From Thiemannella venezuelensis (GTDB taxonomy: Bacteria; Actinomycetota; Actinomycetes; Streptosporangiales; Streptosporangiaceae), in assembly GCF_014203605.1 (NCBI RefSeq), contig NZ_JACHJJ010000025.1, positions 62,001 through 126,000 on the forward strand: 64,000 bases of DNA, written 5' to 3'. Positions 54,484 to 62,672 of the stretch are shown here, one piece after another (within the stretch, counting starts at the first letter, position 1; the number at the start of each line of letters is the position of its first letter). A program made the position numbers and the translations under genes. The notes under the pieces are model-generated. The model did no database searches. It was not told the DNA's origin and saw nothing but the letters and a program-made list of their open reading frames with translations.

Positions 54484-56160
54484 ATGAACCAGATCTTCTC
54501 TCCGCTGATCGAGGCGCTGAAGCAGCGGGGAGCCGACCCGCAGGCGCTCGAACGGGCGGCCGAGGAGGCCGAGCGCACCGGGCGGTCCCTGCGCGCGGTG
54601 CTCATCAACGACCATGTCGTCACGGAGGTCCAGCTCACCGAGGCCTCCGCGGACATGTACGGGATCAAGAGCGTCGACCTGGTCGGCTATCCGATCGACC
54701 CGGTCGCGATCGCCACGATCCCGCTCCCCCTGACCCTGCGCCACCGCGTCCTCGGCCTCTCGCTCAACGAGAACGAGATCACCGTCGGCATCACCGACCC
54801 GGGCGACGTGGTGGCCCTCGACGACGTGCGCGCGGCGACCGGGCTGACGGTCCGCCCGGTCGTGGTGGCCCGAAGCGAGCTGCGCCGCGTCCTCGACAAG
54901 CTCAAGCGCGAGGAGAACGACCTCGGCGACGTCGCCGAGGCGCTCCGCGCCGAGCAGGCCGCCGAGGCGGCGGTGTCGAACCTGAACTCCGTCGAGGAGG
55001 ACGCGCCGATCGTCCGGTACGTCAACTCGCTGCTGGAGCAGGGCATCCAGAACCGCGCCTCGGACCTGCACCTGGAGCCGACCGAGCACGACATGCGGGT
55101 GCGCTACCGCATCGACGGCGTGCTGCACGAGGTCGACACCGTGCCCAGGCACGTGCAGTCGGCCCTCATCTCCCGACTGAAGATCATGTCGAGCGTCGAC
55201 ATCACCGAGCGCCGGGTCCCGCAGAACGGCCGCATCACCGTCATGATCAACGGGCGGAAGGTCGACCTGCGGACCGCCACCCTGCCCACGGTGTGGGGCG
55301 AGAAGATCGTGCTGCGGGTCCTCGACACCGGCGGCATCAACCTCGAACTCGAGAGCCTCGGCTTCACCGAGGACAACCACCGGCGCTTCTCCGGCTCGTT
55401 CACCAAGCCGCACGGCATGGTGCTGGTGACCGGCCCGACCGGCTCGGGCAAGTCGACCACGCTCTACGCCACCCTCGCGGCGATCAGCAAGCCCACCGTC
55501 AACATCATCACCGTCGAGGACCCGGTCGAGTACCGCCTGCCCGGCATCAACCAGGTGCAGGTCGACCACAAGGCCGGGCTGACCTTCGCGGCCGTCCTCC
55601 CGGCGATCCTGCGTTCGGACCCCGACGTCGTGCTGATCGGCGAGATCCGCGACCGGGCCACCGCGCAGCTCGCCGTCGAGGCCGCCCTCACCGGTCACCT
55701 CGTGCTCTCCACACTGCACACCAACGACGCGCCCAGCGCGGTCGTCCGGCTCACCGAGATGGGCATCGAGCCGTTCCTCGTCGGCTCGTCGGTCGACTGC
55801 GTGCTGGCCCAGCGCCTCGCGCGGCGGCTGTGCGACTGGTGCAAGCAGGAGTACGTCCCGACCGAGGCGGAGCTGGCCGCGGCCCGCTGGCCCTTCGGCG
55901 AGCTGCCGCCGCCGGAGCGGCTGTGGCAGCCGGCCGGCTGCCGCAACTGCGCCAACACCGGCTACCGGGGCCGGATCGCGCTGCACGAGGTCATGCCGAT
56001 GTCCCCGGAGATCGAGGGCCTCACCATCCAGCGCGCCTCCGCCAACGAGGTGCAGCGGGTCGCCGAGGCCCAGGGCATGCGCCCCCTCCGCCTGGACGGC
56101 CTGGCCAAGGCCGCCCAGGGTCAGACCTCGATCCGGGAGGTCCTGCGCGTCGCGATCTGA
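54484..56160 (+). CDS. pilB: Type IV pilus extension ATPase PilB
   Basis: Cytoplasmic hexameric ATPase that drives pilin assembly, 558 aa. The N-terminal GspE_N-like domain spans about 30-150; the RecA-like motor domain has Walker A GPTGSGKSTT (about 316), an Asp box near IITVEDPVEY, Walker B VVLIGEIRD (about 382), His box LVLSTLHTND, and a zinc finger of paired Cys (CDWC, about 449; CRNC, about 487). This combination is that of PilB rather than PilT. AGGGGTGAC precedes ATG 54484. First gene of the pil operon, with a hairpin in its leader. Confidence 0.96.
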   Translation: MNQIFSPLIEALKQRGADPQALERAAEEAERTGRSLRAVLINDHVVTEVQLTEASADMYGIKSVDLVGYPIDPVAIATIPLPLTLRHRVLGLSLNENEITVGITDPGDVVALDDVRAATGLTVRPVVVARSELRRVLDKLKREENDLGDVAEALRAEQAAEAAVSNLNSVEEDAPIVRYVNSLLEQGIQNRASDLHLEPTEHDMRVRYRIDGVLHEVDTVPRHVQSALISRLKIMSSVDITERRVPQNGRITVMINGRKVDLRTATLPTVWGEKIVLRVLDTGGINLELESLGFTEDNHRRFSGSFTKPHGMVLVTGPTGSGKSTTLYATLAAISKPTVNIITVEDPVEYRLPGINQVQVDHKAGLTFAAVLPAILRSDPDVVLIGEIRDRATAQLAVEAALTGHLVLSTLHTNDAPSAVVRLTEMGIEPFLVGSSVDCVLAQRLARRLCDWCKQEYVPTEAELAAARWPFGELPPPERLWQPAGCRNCANTGYRGRIALHEVMPMSPEIEGLTIQRASANEVQRVAEAQGMRPLRLDGLAKAAQGQTSIREVLRVAI

Positions 56161-56338
56161 CCGCGGCGCCCCGGTCCGGTGCGCGCGGCGCGGTCCGGCG
56201 GCGCGCTCCGGCGGCGCGGTGGCTCCGTACCGCCGGAGCGGTGGGGCACGGCGACGGCGGGACCACCCGGCGCATCACCTCAGATGTGGACACATCCAGC
56301 CGAACAGGCCGGTATTCAGTGATGGCAAGGAGATTTCC

Positions 56339-57454
56339 ATGGAGGCGGTTCATCCGCTCGGGCACCTGAAGGACGCCTTCGGTGAAGCGCGCAGGACGCT
56401 CAACGCGATGCTCGTGTCGCTGGTCGACGAGCGCGGCTCGGACCTGCACCTGACGGCGGGTGCGCCGCCCGCGATCCGGGTGGACGGCCGGCTGCTCCAG
56501 TTGCAGCACTTCGGCAACCTCGCCCCGGGCGACACGGCGATGCTGCTGCGCGCGGCGGTGAGCGAGGCCCAGTGGACGCGCTTCGAGCGGGACCAGGAGC
56601 TCGACGTCGCCTACAGCATCGAGGGCGTCTCCCGCTTCCGGGCCAACTTCTACCAGCAGCGCGGCTCGTACGGCGCGGCCTTCCGGGCCATCCCGCACGA
56701 GATCAAGCCGCTGGAGGAGCTGGGCCTGCCGGACTCGGTGGCCAGGTTCGCCCACCTGCCGCGCGGGCTGGTGCTGGTGACCGGGCCCACCGGCTCGGGC
56801 AAGACCTCCACGCTGGCGGGCCTGGTCGACCTGGCCAACCGCACCCGCTCGGGGCACATCGTCACCATCGAGGACCCGATCGAGTTCCTCCACCCGCACA
56901 AGCGCTGCATCGTCAACCAGCGCGAGGTCGGCGCGGACACCTCCTCGTTCTCGCAGGCGCTCAAGCACGCGCTGCGCCAGGACCCCGACATCATCCTGGT
57001 CGGCGAGCTCCGCGACCTGGAGACGACCGCCACCGCCCTGGCCGCCGCGGAGACCGGCCACCTCGTCCTGGCCACCCTGCACACGCAGAGCGCCGCCCAG
57101 ACGATCGACCGCGTCATCGACATCTTCCCGCCGCACCAGCAGCAGCAGGTCCGCACCCAGCTCTCCACGGCGCTGCAGGGCGTCGTCACCCAGGCCCTGG
57201 CCCCGCGGGCGGACGGCACCGGCCGCGCGGTCATCGCGGAGATCATGGTCGCCACCCCCGCCATCCGGAACCTCATCCGCGAGGGGAAGAACCACCAGAT
57301 CCCGTCCTTCATGCAGTCCGGGAGCGGCGGCGGCATGATCTCGTTCGACCAGCACCTGGCCGAGCGGGTCCGAGCGCAGCTCATCACCTTCGACCACGCG
57401 CTTGAGATCTGCCACTCGGCGGAGGAGTTCAAGCGCCTCGCCGGGAGGGCGTGA
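56339..57454 (+). CDS. pilT: Type IV pilus retraction ATPase PilT
   Basis: Retraction motor of 371 aa: PAS-like N-terminal part (GSDLHLTAGAPPAIRVDGRL), Walker A GPTGSGKTST (about 149), Asp box IVTIEDPIEFLH, Walker B IILVGELRD, His box LVLATLHT. There is no zinc finger and the AIRNLIREGKNHQIPSFMQSG tail is typical of PilT. ATG 56339 has AAGGAG 6 nt upstream. A 178-bp gap after pilB allows an internal promoter. It implies the pilus can retract, hence twitching or DNA uptake. Confidence 0.95.
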   Translation: MEAVHPLGHLKDAFGEARRTLNAMLVSLVDERGSDLHLTAGAPPAIRVDGRLLQLQHFGNLAPGDTAMLLRAAVSEAQWTRFERDQELDVAYSIEGVSRFRANFYQQRGSYGAAFRAIPHEIKPLEELGLPDSVARFAHLPRGLVLVTGPTGSGKTSTLAGLVDLANRTRSGHIVTIEDPIEFLHPHKRCIVNQREVGADTSSFSQALKHALRQDPDIILVGELRDLETTATALAAAETGHLVLATLHTQSAAQTIDRVIDIFPPHQQQQVRTQLSTALQGVVTQALAPRADGTGRAVIAEIMVATPAIRNLIREGKNHQIPSFMQSGSGGGMISFDQHLAERVRAQLITFDHALEICHSAEEFKRLAGRA

Positions 57455-57456
57455 CC

Positions 57457-58686
57457 ATGCCGGTCACCAAGACATTCGAGTACCAGACCGTCGACCGCGA
57501 CGGCAAGCGCGCCAAGGGCACGCTCGAGGCCGCCAACGAGGCGGCCGCCGCCCAGCACCTGCGCCAGCAGGGCCTCACGCCCGTGTCGATCACCGAGGGC
57601 GGCTCGCTGCTCAAACGGGAGATCACCATCCCCGGCCTCGGCAGCCGGACCACGCTCAAGGACCTGGCGGTCTTCGCCCGCCAGTTCGCGACCATGACGG
57701 CCTCCGGCATGTCGCTGATGCGCTCGCTGGCGGTCCTGGAGGACCAGGCGACCAAGACCTCGCTGAAGAAGGCGATCAGCGAGGTGCGGATGGACGTCGA
57801 GGGCGGAATCTCGCTCTCCGGCGCCCTCGGCAAGCACCCCAAGGTCTTCCCGACGCTCATGGTCGCGCTCGTTCGGGCCGGCGAGACCGGCGGCTTCCTC
57901 GACAACGCGCTGGAGCGCATCGCCGTCAACTTCGAGAAGGACGCCGCCCTGCGCGGCAAGATCAAGGGGGCGATGACCTACCCGGTCATCGTGCTGGTCT
58001 TCACCGGGTTCCTCGTCGCCGGCGTGCTGGCCTTCATCGTCCCGGTCTTCGAGGGGATGTTCAAGCAGTTCGGCGGGGAGCTGCCGCTGCCGACGCAGAT
58101 CCTCGTCACCGCCAGCCACAGCCTGGCCTGGTCGGGGCCGCTGTTCGTGGCCGTGCTCGTCGGCTCGACCATGCTGTTCCGGCGCGAGCTGCGGCGGAGA
58201 CAGCCCCTGCGGCTGGCGTTCGACAAGCTCAAACTGCGCCTGCCCGTCTTCGGCAAGCTGTTCGGGAAGATCGCGATCAGCCGGTTCTCCCGCAACCTCG
58301 GCACCCTGCTCGGCGCCGGCGTGCCGGTGATGCAGGCCATCGACGTCGTCGGCGCGACCACCGGCAGCGAGGTCATCGCCGAGGCGATGAAGGACCTGCA
58401 GTCGGCCGTGCGCGACGGCCTGCCCATGTCCACGCAGCTCGCCAAGCACCCGGTCTTCCCGCGCATGGTCGCGCAGATGATCGAGGTCGGCGAAGAATCT
58501 GGGCAAATCAGTCAGATGCTCGACAAGGTTGCCGATTTCTATGACAGAGAGGTTGACACCGCGGCGGAGTCCCTGACCGCGGCGATCGAACCCCTCATGG
58601 TCATCGTCATGGGTGTCGTGGTCGGCGGCATGGTCGTCTGCCTCTACCTGCCGATGTTCACGATCTACCAGAACATCCAGAACTGA
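57457..58686 (+). CDS. pilC: Type IV pilus inner-membrane platform PilC
   Basis: GspF-family membrane protein of 409 aa with two related helical domains (about 68-195, FARQFATMTASGMSLMRSL; 270-395, FSRNLGTLLGAGVPVMQAI) and membrane helices at about 175-198 (VIVLVFTGFLVAGVLAFIVPVF), 220-242 and 380-405. ATG 57457 is chosen, as GGAGGG lies 7 nt upstream; an in-frame GTG at 57451 overlaps the pilT stop. It links the ATPases to the growing pilus. Confidence 0.95.
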   Translation: MPVTKTFEYQTVDRDGKRAKGTLEAANEAAAAQHLRQQGLTPVSITEGGSLLKREITIPGLGSRTTLKDLAVFARQFATMTASGMSLMRSLAVLEDQATKTSLKKAISEVRMDVEGGISLSGALGKHPKVFPTLMVALVRAGETGGFLDNALERIAVNFEKDAALRGKIKGAMTYPVIVLVFTGFLVAGVLAFIVPVFEGMFKQFGGELPLPTQILVTASHSLAWSGPLFVAVLVGSTMLFRRELRRRQPLRLAFDKLKLRLPVFGKLFGKIAISRFSRNLGTLLGAGVPVMQAIDVVGATTGSEVIAEAMKDLQSAVRDGLPMSTQLAKHPVFPRMVAQMIEVGEESGQISQMLDKVADFYDREVDTAAESLTAAIEPLMVIVMGVVVGGMVVCLYLPMFTIYQNIQN

Positions 58687-58799
58687 CGGGCCCCACAGGC
58701 TTTCCGTGCGCGCCACGGAAAAGACCGGCCCTCGGGCCGGTACGGCACCGGGCACCAGCCCGGCGTCATTTCCCACTGAATGAGTACAGGAGTCTCACC

Positions 58800-59270
58800 A
58801 TGAACGCAACGCTCCGGCGTCTGCAGAAGCGCGCGCACGGCGACCGCGGCTTCACCCTGATCGAGCTGCTGGTGGTCGTCGTGATCATCGGCGTCCTCGT
58901 CGCCATCGCGATCCCGGTCTACATGAACTACCGCGAGGGCGCGGCCGACAAGTCGGCGCAGTCCGACGTGCGCGGCGCGATCACCGCCGTGGAGAGCTTC
59001 TACACCACCAAGGGCAACGTCTACCCGGCTGACACGGCGACTAAGAGCAAGACGGCGAGCTTCCCGCTCGACGCGACGAAGCCCGCCGAGGAGCGAGTGG
59101 CCGTCTCCACTGGCACCACCCTCACCTATATCAAGTCCAGCGACGGCAAGTCGTACACCATCTGCGCCAACAACGGCGGTGGCTCGGGTGCCGTGTACAT
59201 CTACAAGAGTGCCGAGGGCGGTGCGGTCAAGGCGGCCACGGGCACCGTGAACATCGCTACCTGCGCCTGA
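58800..59270 (+). CDS. pilA: Type IV major pilin PilA
   Basis: Prepilin of 156 aa. A 17-residue leader ending in DRG is cut before Phe18 in the type III signal GFTLIELLVVV; Glu22 is the conserved +5 residue. The hydrophobic N-helix runs about 18-45, and a soluble domain of about 110 residues ends with two Cys (TICANN, IATCA) that could form a pilin disulfide loop. Local composition is less GC-rich than the operon around it. Ribosome site AGGAG precedes ATG 58800. Two small hairpins lie in the 113-bp gap after pilC. Confidence 0.93.
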   Translation: MNATLRRLQKRAHGDRGFTLIELLVVVVIIGVLVAIAIPVYMNYREGAADKSAQSDVRGAITAVESFYTTKGNVYPADTATKSKTASFPLDATKPAEERVAVSTGTTLTYIKSSDGKSYTICANNGGGSGAVYIYKSAEGGAVKAATGTVNIATCA

Positions 59271-59349
59271 CCTCTCACCGGCGGGACGGCGCGTGCCGTC
59301 CCGCCGCACCCCTCGCCGAGAAGACCACCCACACGGAAGGAGAGCCCTT

Positions 59350-60138
59350 ATGGACGCGCTCATGCCTGCCCTGGCCGCCGTACTCGGCCTGGCGGTCGGC
59401 TCCTTCCTCAACGTGGTCATCCACCGGGTCCCGCGGGCCGAGTCGCTGCTGCGGCCCGGCTCGCACTGCCCGCACTGCCGTACGGCCATCCGGCCCTGGC
59501 AGAACGTGCCGGTGCTGAGCTGGCTCGCGCTGCGCGGCCGGTGCGCCGCCTGCCGGGAGCCGATCAGCGCCCGGTACCCCCTGGTCGAGCTGGCCACCGC
59601 GGTGCTGTTCGCCGCGGTGGCCGCCCGGTTCGGGGCCGCCCCGGAGCTGCCCGCCTACCTCTACCTGGCGGCGGTCGCGGTGGCCCTCTCGATGATCGAC
59701 TTCGATGTGCACCGGCTGCCGGACGCGATCGTCCTGCCGTCGTACGCCGTCGGCGCCCTGCTGCTGGCCCCCGCCGCGGTCACCGGCGCCGACTGGGCGG
59801 CGGCCCTGCGCGGCCTGGCCGCGATGGCCGTGCTGTTCGCCTTCTACTTCGCGCTCGCCCTGGTCCACCCGGGGGGCATGGGCTTCGGCGACGTGAAACT
59901 CGCCGGGCTGCTCGGCCTCTACCTCGGCTGGCTGGGCTGGAGCGCGGTCGTCGTCGGCACGTTCGCCGCCTTCCTGCTCGGCGGGCTCGCCGGCGCGGCG
60001 CTGCTGGCCACCGGCCGGGCCGGTCGCAAGACCGCCATGCCGTTCGGCCCCGCCATGCTCGCCGGCGCCCTGCTCGCCCTGTTCGCCGCCGGGCCGATCG
60101 CCGCCTGGTACGGCGGGCTGCTCGCCCCGGGCGCCTGA
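59350..60138 (+). CDS. pilD: Prepilin peptidase PilD
   Basis: Membrane aspartic peptidase and N-methylase of 262 aa that processes the pilins. Zinc-type CxxC pairs (HCPHCRT, CAACRE) lie after the first helix; the two catalytic Asp are in SMIDFDVHRLPD (about 118) and GMGFGDVKL (about 178). About eight membrane helices are evident. ATG 59350 has AGGAG 7 nt upstream. Confidence 0.95.
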   Translation: MDALMPALAAVLGLAVGSFLNVVIHRVPRAESLLRPGSHCPHCRTAIRPWQNVPVLSWLALRGRCAACREPISARYPLVELATAVLFAAVAARFGAAPELPAYLYLAAVAVALSMIDFDVHRLPDAIVLPSYAVGALLLAPAAVTGADWAAALRGLAAMAVLFAFYFALALVHPGGMGFGDVKLAGLLGLYLGWLGWSAVVVGTFAAFLLGGLAGAALLATGRAGRKTAMPFGPAMLAGALLALFAAGPIAAWYGGLLAPGA

Positions 60139-60202
60139 CCCCGCCCGCTCCGACGACTCCGACGCCCCCGCCGCCGCCGACCCTGACCACGAGGAGCACC
60201 TG

Positions 60203-61231
60203 ATGGCCACCGTCAACCCCATCGGACTGGACATCGGTTCGACGTCCATCCGCGCGGTGGAGACCACTCGCGGCAAGGACGGCCCGGTCATCACGAACAT
60301 CGGGCAGATCCCGCTGCCGCCGGGCGCGGTGCAGGGCGGCGTCGTCCACGACGCCAAGGCCGTCACCACCGAGCTGAAGCGGCTCTGGGCGGCGACGAGG
60401 TTCCGCAGCCGCAAGGTCGTGCTCGGCGTCACCACCCCCCAGGTCGTGGTCCGCGAGATGTCCGTCAACAACCTCCCGGCCCGCGAGATGCGCGCCGCCC
60501 TCCCGTTCCAGGTGCGCGACGCGATGCCGCTCCCGGTCGAGCGGTCCCTGCTCGACTTCTTCCCCCTGGAGGACCCGGGCGGGCAGGAGACGGTGCGCGG
60601 GCTGCTGGTCGCCGCGCCCAAGGACGTCGTCACCGCCGCCGTGCACGCCGTCGAGCAGGCCGGGCTGCACGTCGAGCGCGTCGACCTCGCCTCCTTCGCG
60701 CTGCTGCGCGCCGCCGCCCGCCTGGACGAGCAGGTCGAGGCCATCGTCGACATCGGCGCCCGGACGACGATCGTCGTCGTCCACACCGACGGCGTGCCGC
60801 TGATCGTGCGGACCATCCCCCGCGGCGGCGCCGAGGTCACCGAGACCGTCGCCGCCCGGCTCGGCATCGAGCCGTGGCAGGCCGAGGACCTCAAGTGCCG
60901 CGTCGGCGTCCGCGACGACCAGGGCGCCGAGAACGCCGAGGTGGTCCGCGAGGCCGCCCGGCCCCTCATCAACGAGATCCGCAACTCGTTCGCGTACCTC
61001 GGCTCCGGCAACCGGCCGACCCAGGTCGCGCGGATGGTGCTCTCCGGCGGCGGGTCCCTGATGCCCGGCCTCGTCGAGACCCTGCACACCCAGCTCGGCA
61101 TCGAGGTCTCCTTCGCCGACCCCACCGTGCGCACGCGCCGCGGCCGCCGCGACAAGCACGACACCCTCGACCTGGTCCGCACCGCGACCGCCGCGGTCTC
61201 GATCGGTCTCACCCTGGGAGCAGCAGCCTGA
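60203..61231 (+). CDS. pilM: Pilus alignment protein PilM
   Basis: Actin/FtsA-like cytoplasmic ATP-binding protein of 342 aa: phosphate loops GLDIGSTSIRAVE (about 8) and VDIGARTTIVVVHTDG (about 181), adenosine motif MVLSGGGSLMPGLVE (about 277). It would bind the cytoplasmic tail of PilN. Its stop overlaps the pilN start (TGATG-type), so translation is coupled. Confidence 0.94.
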   Translation: MATVNPIGLDIGSTSIRAVETTRGKDGPVITNIGQIPLPPGAVQGGVVHDAKAVTTELKRLWAATRFRSRKVVLGVTTPQVVVREMSVNNLPAREMRAALPFQVRDAMPLPVERSLLDFFPLEDPGGQETVRGLLVAAPKDVVTAAVHAVEQAGLHVERVDLASFALLRAAARLDEQVEAIVDIGARTTIVVVHTDGVPLIVRTIPRGGAEVTETVAARLGIEPWQAEDLKCRVGVRDDQGAENAEVVREAARPLINEIRNSFAYLGSGNRPTQVARMVLSGGGSLMPGLVETLHTQLGIEVSFADPTVRTRRGRRDKHDTLDLVRTATAAVSIGLTLGAAA

Positions 61232-61950
61232 TGAGCACCACTCTCCTACCGCCCGGACCCGCCGCACCGGCGCAGGACCCGTTCCGCCCGGTGCCCGTCG
61301 CGGCCGACCTGCTCCCTCCGGAGATCACGGCCGCGCGGCGCGCCCGCAGGGCCCGCAACACCGTCCTGTCCGTCCTCACCGTGTTCGCCCTGCTCCTGGG
61401 GGGCTGGTACGTCCTGGCCCTGCAGGAGACGACGGCCGCCGAGGAGGAGCTGGTCCGCGCCCAGACCGAGCTGCAGGACCAGACACGCCGGCGGAACGAG
61501 TTCTCCGAGCTCGTCACGGTCCGGGAGCGGGCTGCGACGATCGACACGCAGCTCACCGCGCTGCTCGCCGACGACCTGCGCTGGGCCACCCTGCTGTCCG
61601 CCGTCCGCGAGGCGGCGCCGTCCGGTGTGGCGGTCGACAGCATCGCCGCCAAGGTCGACGAGAAGACCGAGGGCGGGACCCGCCAGGCGAGCGACTCCGC
61701 CCTGCCGAACACCTCCGGCGAGGAGCTGGTCGGGACGCTCAGCATCACGGGCAGCGGCGACAGCAAGCAGGACGTGGCCGACTACGTCGACGCGCTCGGC
61801 GAGGTGCCCGGACTGGGCAACCCGCTCCTCAACGACGTGCGCGAGCAGGAGGACGACGGAGAGTCCCGCGTGGACTTCGGCATGCACGTCGACATCACCG
61901 ACGCCGCGCTCGGCGGCCGGTACTCCGCCGACGCGAAGGAGGGGAACTGA
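61231..61950 (+). CDS. pilN: Pilus alignment protein PilN
   Basis: Bitopic membrane protein of 239 aa. A Pro-rich cytoplasmic tail (about 1-42) that should contact PilM includes LLPPEITAARRARRARN; one membrane helix lies at about 43-63 (TVLSVLTVFALLLGGWYVLAL), followed by a coiled-coil and a ferredoxin-like fold. Longer loops than usual (EKTEGGTRQASDSALP). ATG 61231 overlaps the pilM stop by one base. Ends by overlapping pilO. Confidence 0.9.
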   Translation: MSTTLLPPGPAAPAQDPFRPVPVAADLLPPEITAARRARRARNTVLSVLTVFALLLGGWYVLALQETTAAEEELVRAQTELQDQTRRRNEFSELVTVRERAATIDTQLTALLADDLRWATLLSAVREAAPSGVAVDSIAAKVDEKTEGGTRQASDSALPNTSGEELVGTLSITGSGDSKQDVADYVDALGEVPGLGNPLLNDVREQEDDGESRVDFGMHVDITDAALGGRYSADAKEGN

Positions 61951-62585
61951 TGTTCACCGGACGGATCGACCGGCTCTGGATCATCGGCGGCGTCCTCGTC
62001 GCGGCCGTCCTGCTCGCCGTCGGCTGGTTCTTCCTCATCGGGCCGCAGCACGACGAGACCGACCGCCTGCGGGCGGACGCCGAGAGCACCCAGGTCCAGG
62101 CCGCGACCCTGCGCAGCAGGCTCGCGGAGCTGAGCCGGGAGAACACCAAGCTCCCCCTCTACCGGGCCGAGCTCGAGACGGCCCGCGAGGCGCTGCCCAT
62201 GGCCGCCGGGACGGAGGAGTTCCTGCGCGAACTGCAGAAGGCGGGCGACGCCGCGGGCGTCGCCGTCGACGGGGTCAACATCGGCGGGGCGTCCCCGGTC
62301 ACCGCCGCCGGCGCCGAGCTGCACACGCTGCCCGTCGCCGTGACCGCCACCGGCAGCGCCGCCGAGCTGGACCGGTTCCTCGACCAGGTGCAGCGGGTGC
62401 AGCCGCGGGCCGCGCTCATCGGGAACCTCACGTACGGCTCCTCCTCCGAGGGCGAGTCCGGCTCCGAGGACCCGAGCCTCACGGTCAACATGAAGATCTT
62501 CGTCGCTCCGCCGCTGGACCCGCCGACGGCCCCGGCCGCCGGCGCGGCCCCCGGGCAGAAGCCGCAACCCGGCCGGAAGCCCTAA
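61950..62585 (+). CDS. pilO: Pilus alignment protein PilO
   Basis: Bitopic membrane protein of 211 aa: membrane helix about 10-31 (LWIIGGVLVAAVLLAVGWFFLI), coiled-coil about 38-75, then a ferredoxin-like domain (VAVDGVNIGGASPVTAAG, LDRFLDQVQRVQPRA) and a Pro-rich tail. ATG 61950 overlaps the pilN stop. Partner of PilN in the alignment complex. No pilP gene is seen next to it. Confidence 0.9.
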   Translation: MFTGRIDRLWIIGGVLVAAVLLAVGWFFLIGPQHDETDRLRADAESTQVQAATLRSRLAELSRENTKLPLYRAELETAREALPMAAGTEEFLRELQKAGDAAGVAVDGVNIGGASPVTAAGAELHTLPVAVTATGSAAELDRFLDQVQRVQPRAALIGNLTYGSSSEGESGSEDPSLTVNMKIFVAPPLDPPTAPAAGAAPGQKPQPGRKP

Positions 62586-62672
62586 ACGGCGCCGCGACAT
62601 CGCCGATCAGTATCACGGTGCCCGCTCCGAAGCGGGCACCGCGCACCCGAAGAAGGAAGCCCAGGAGACGTG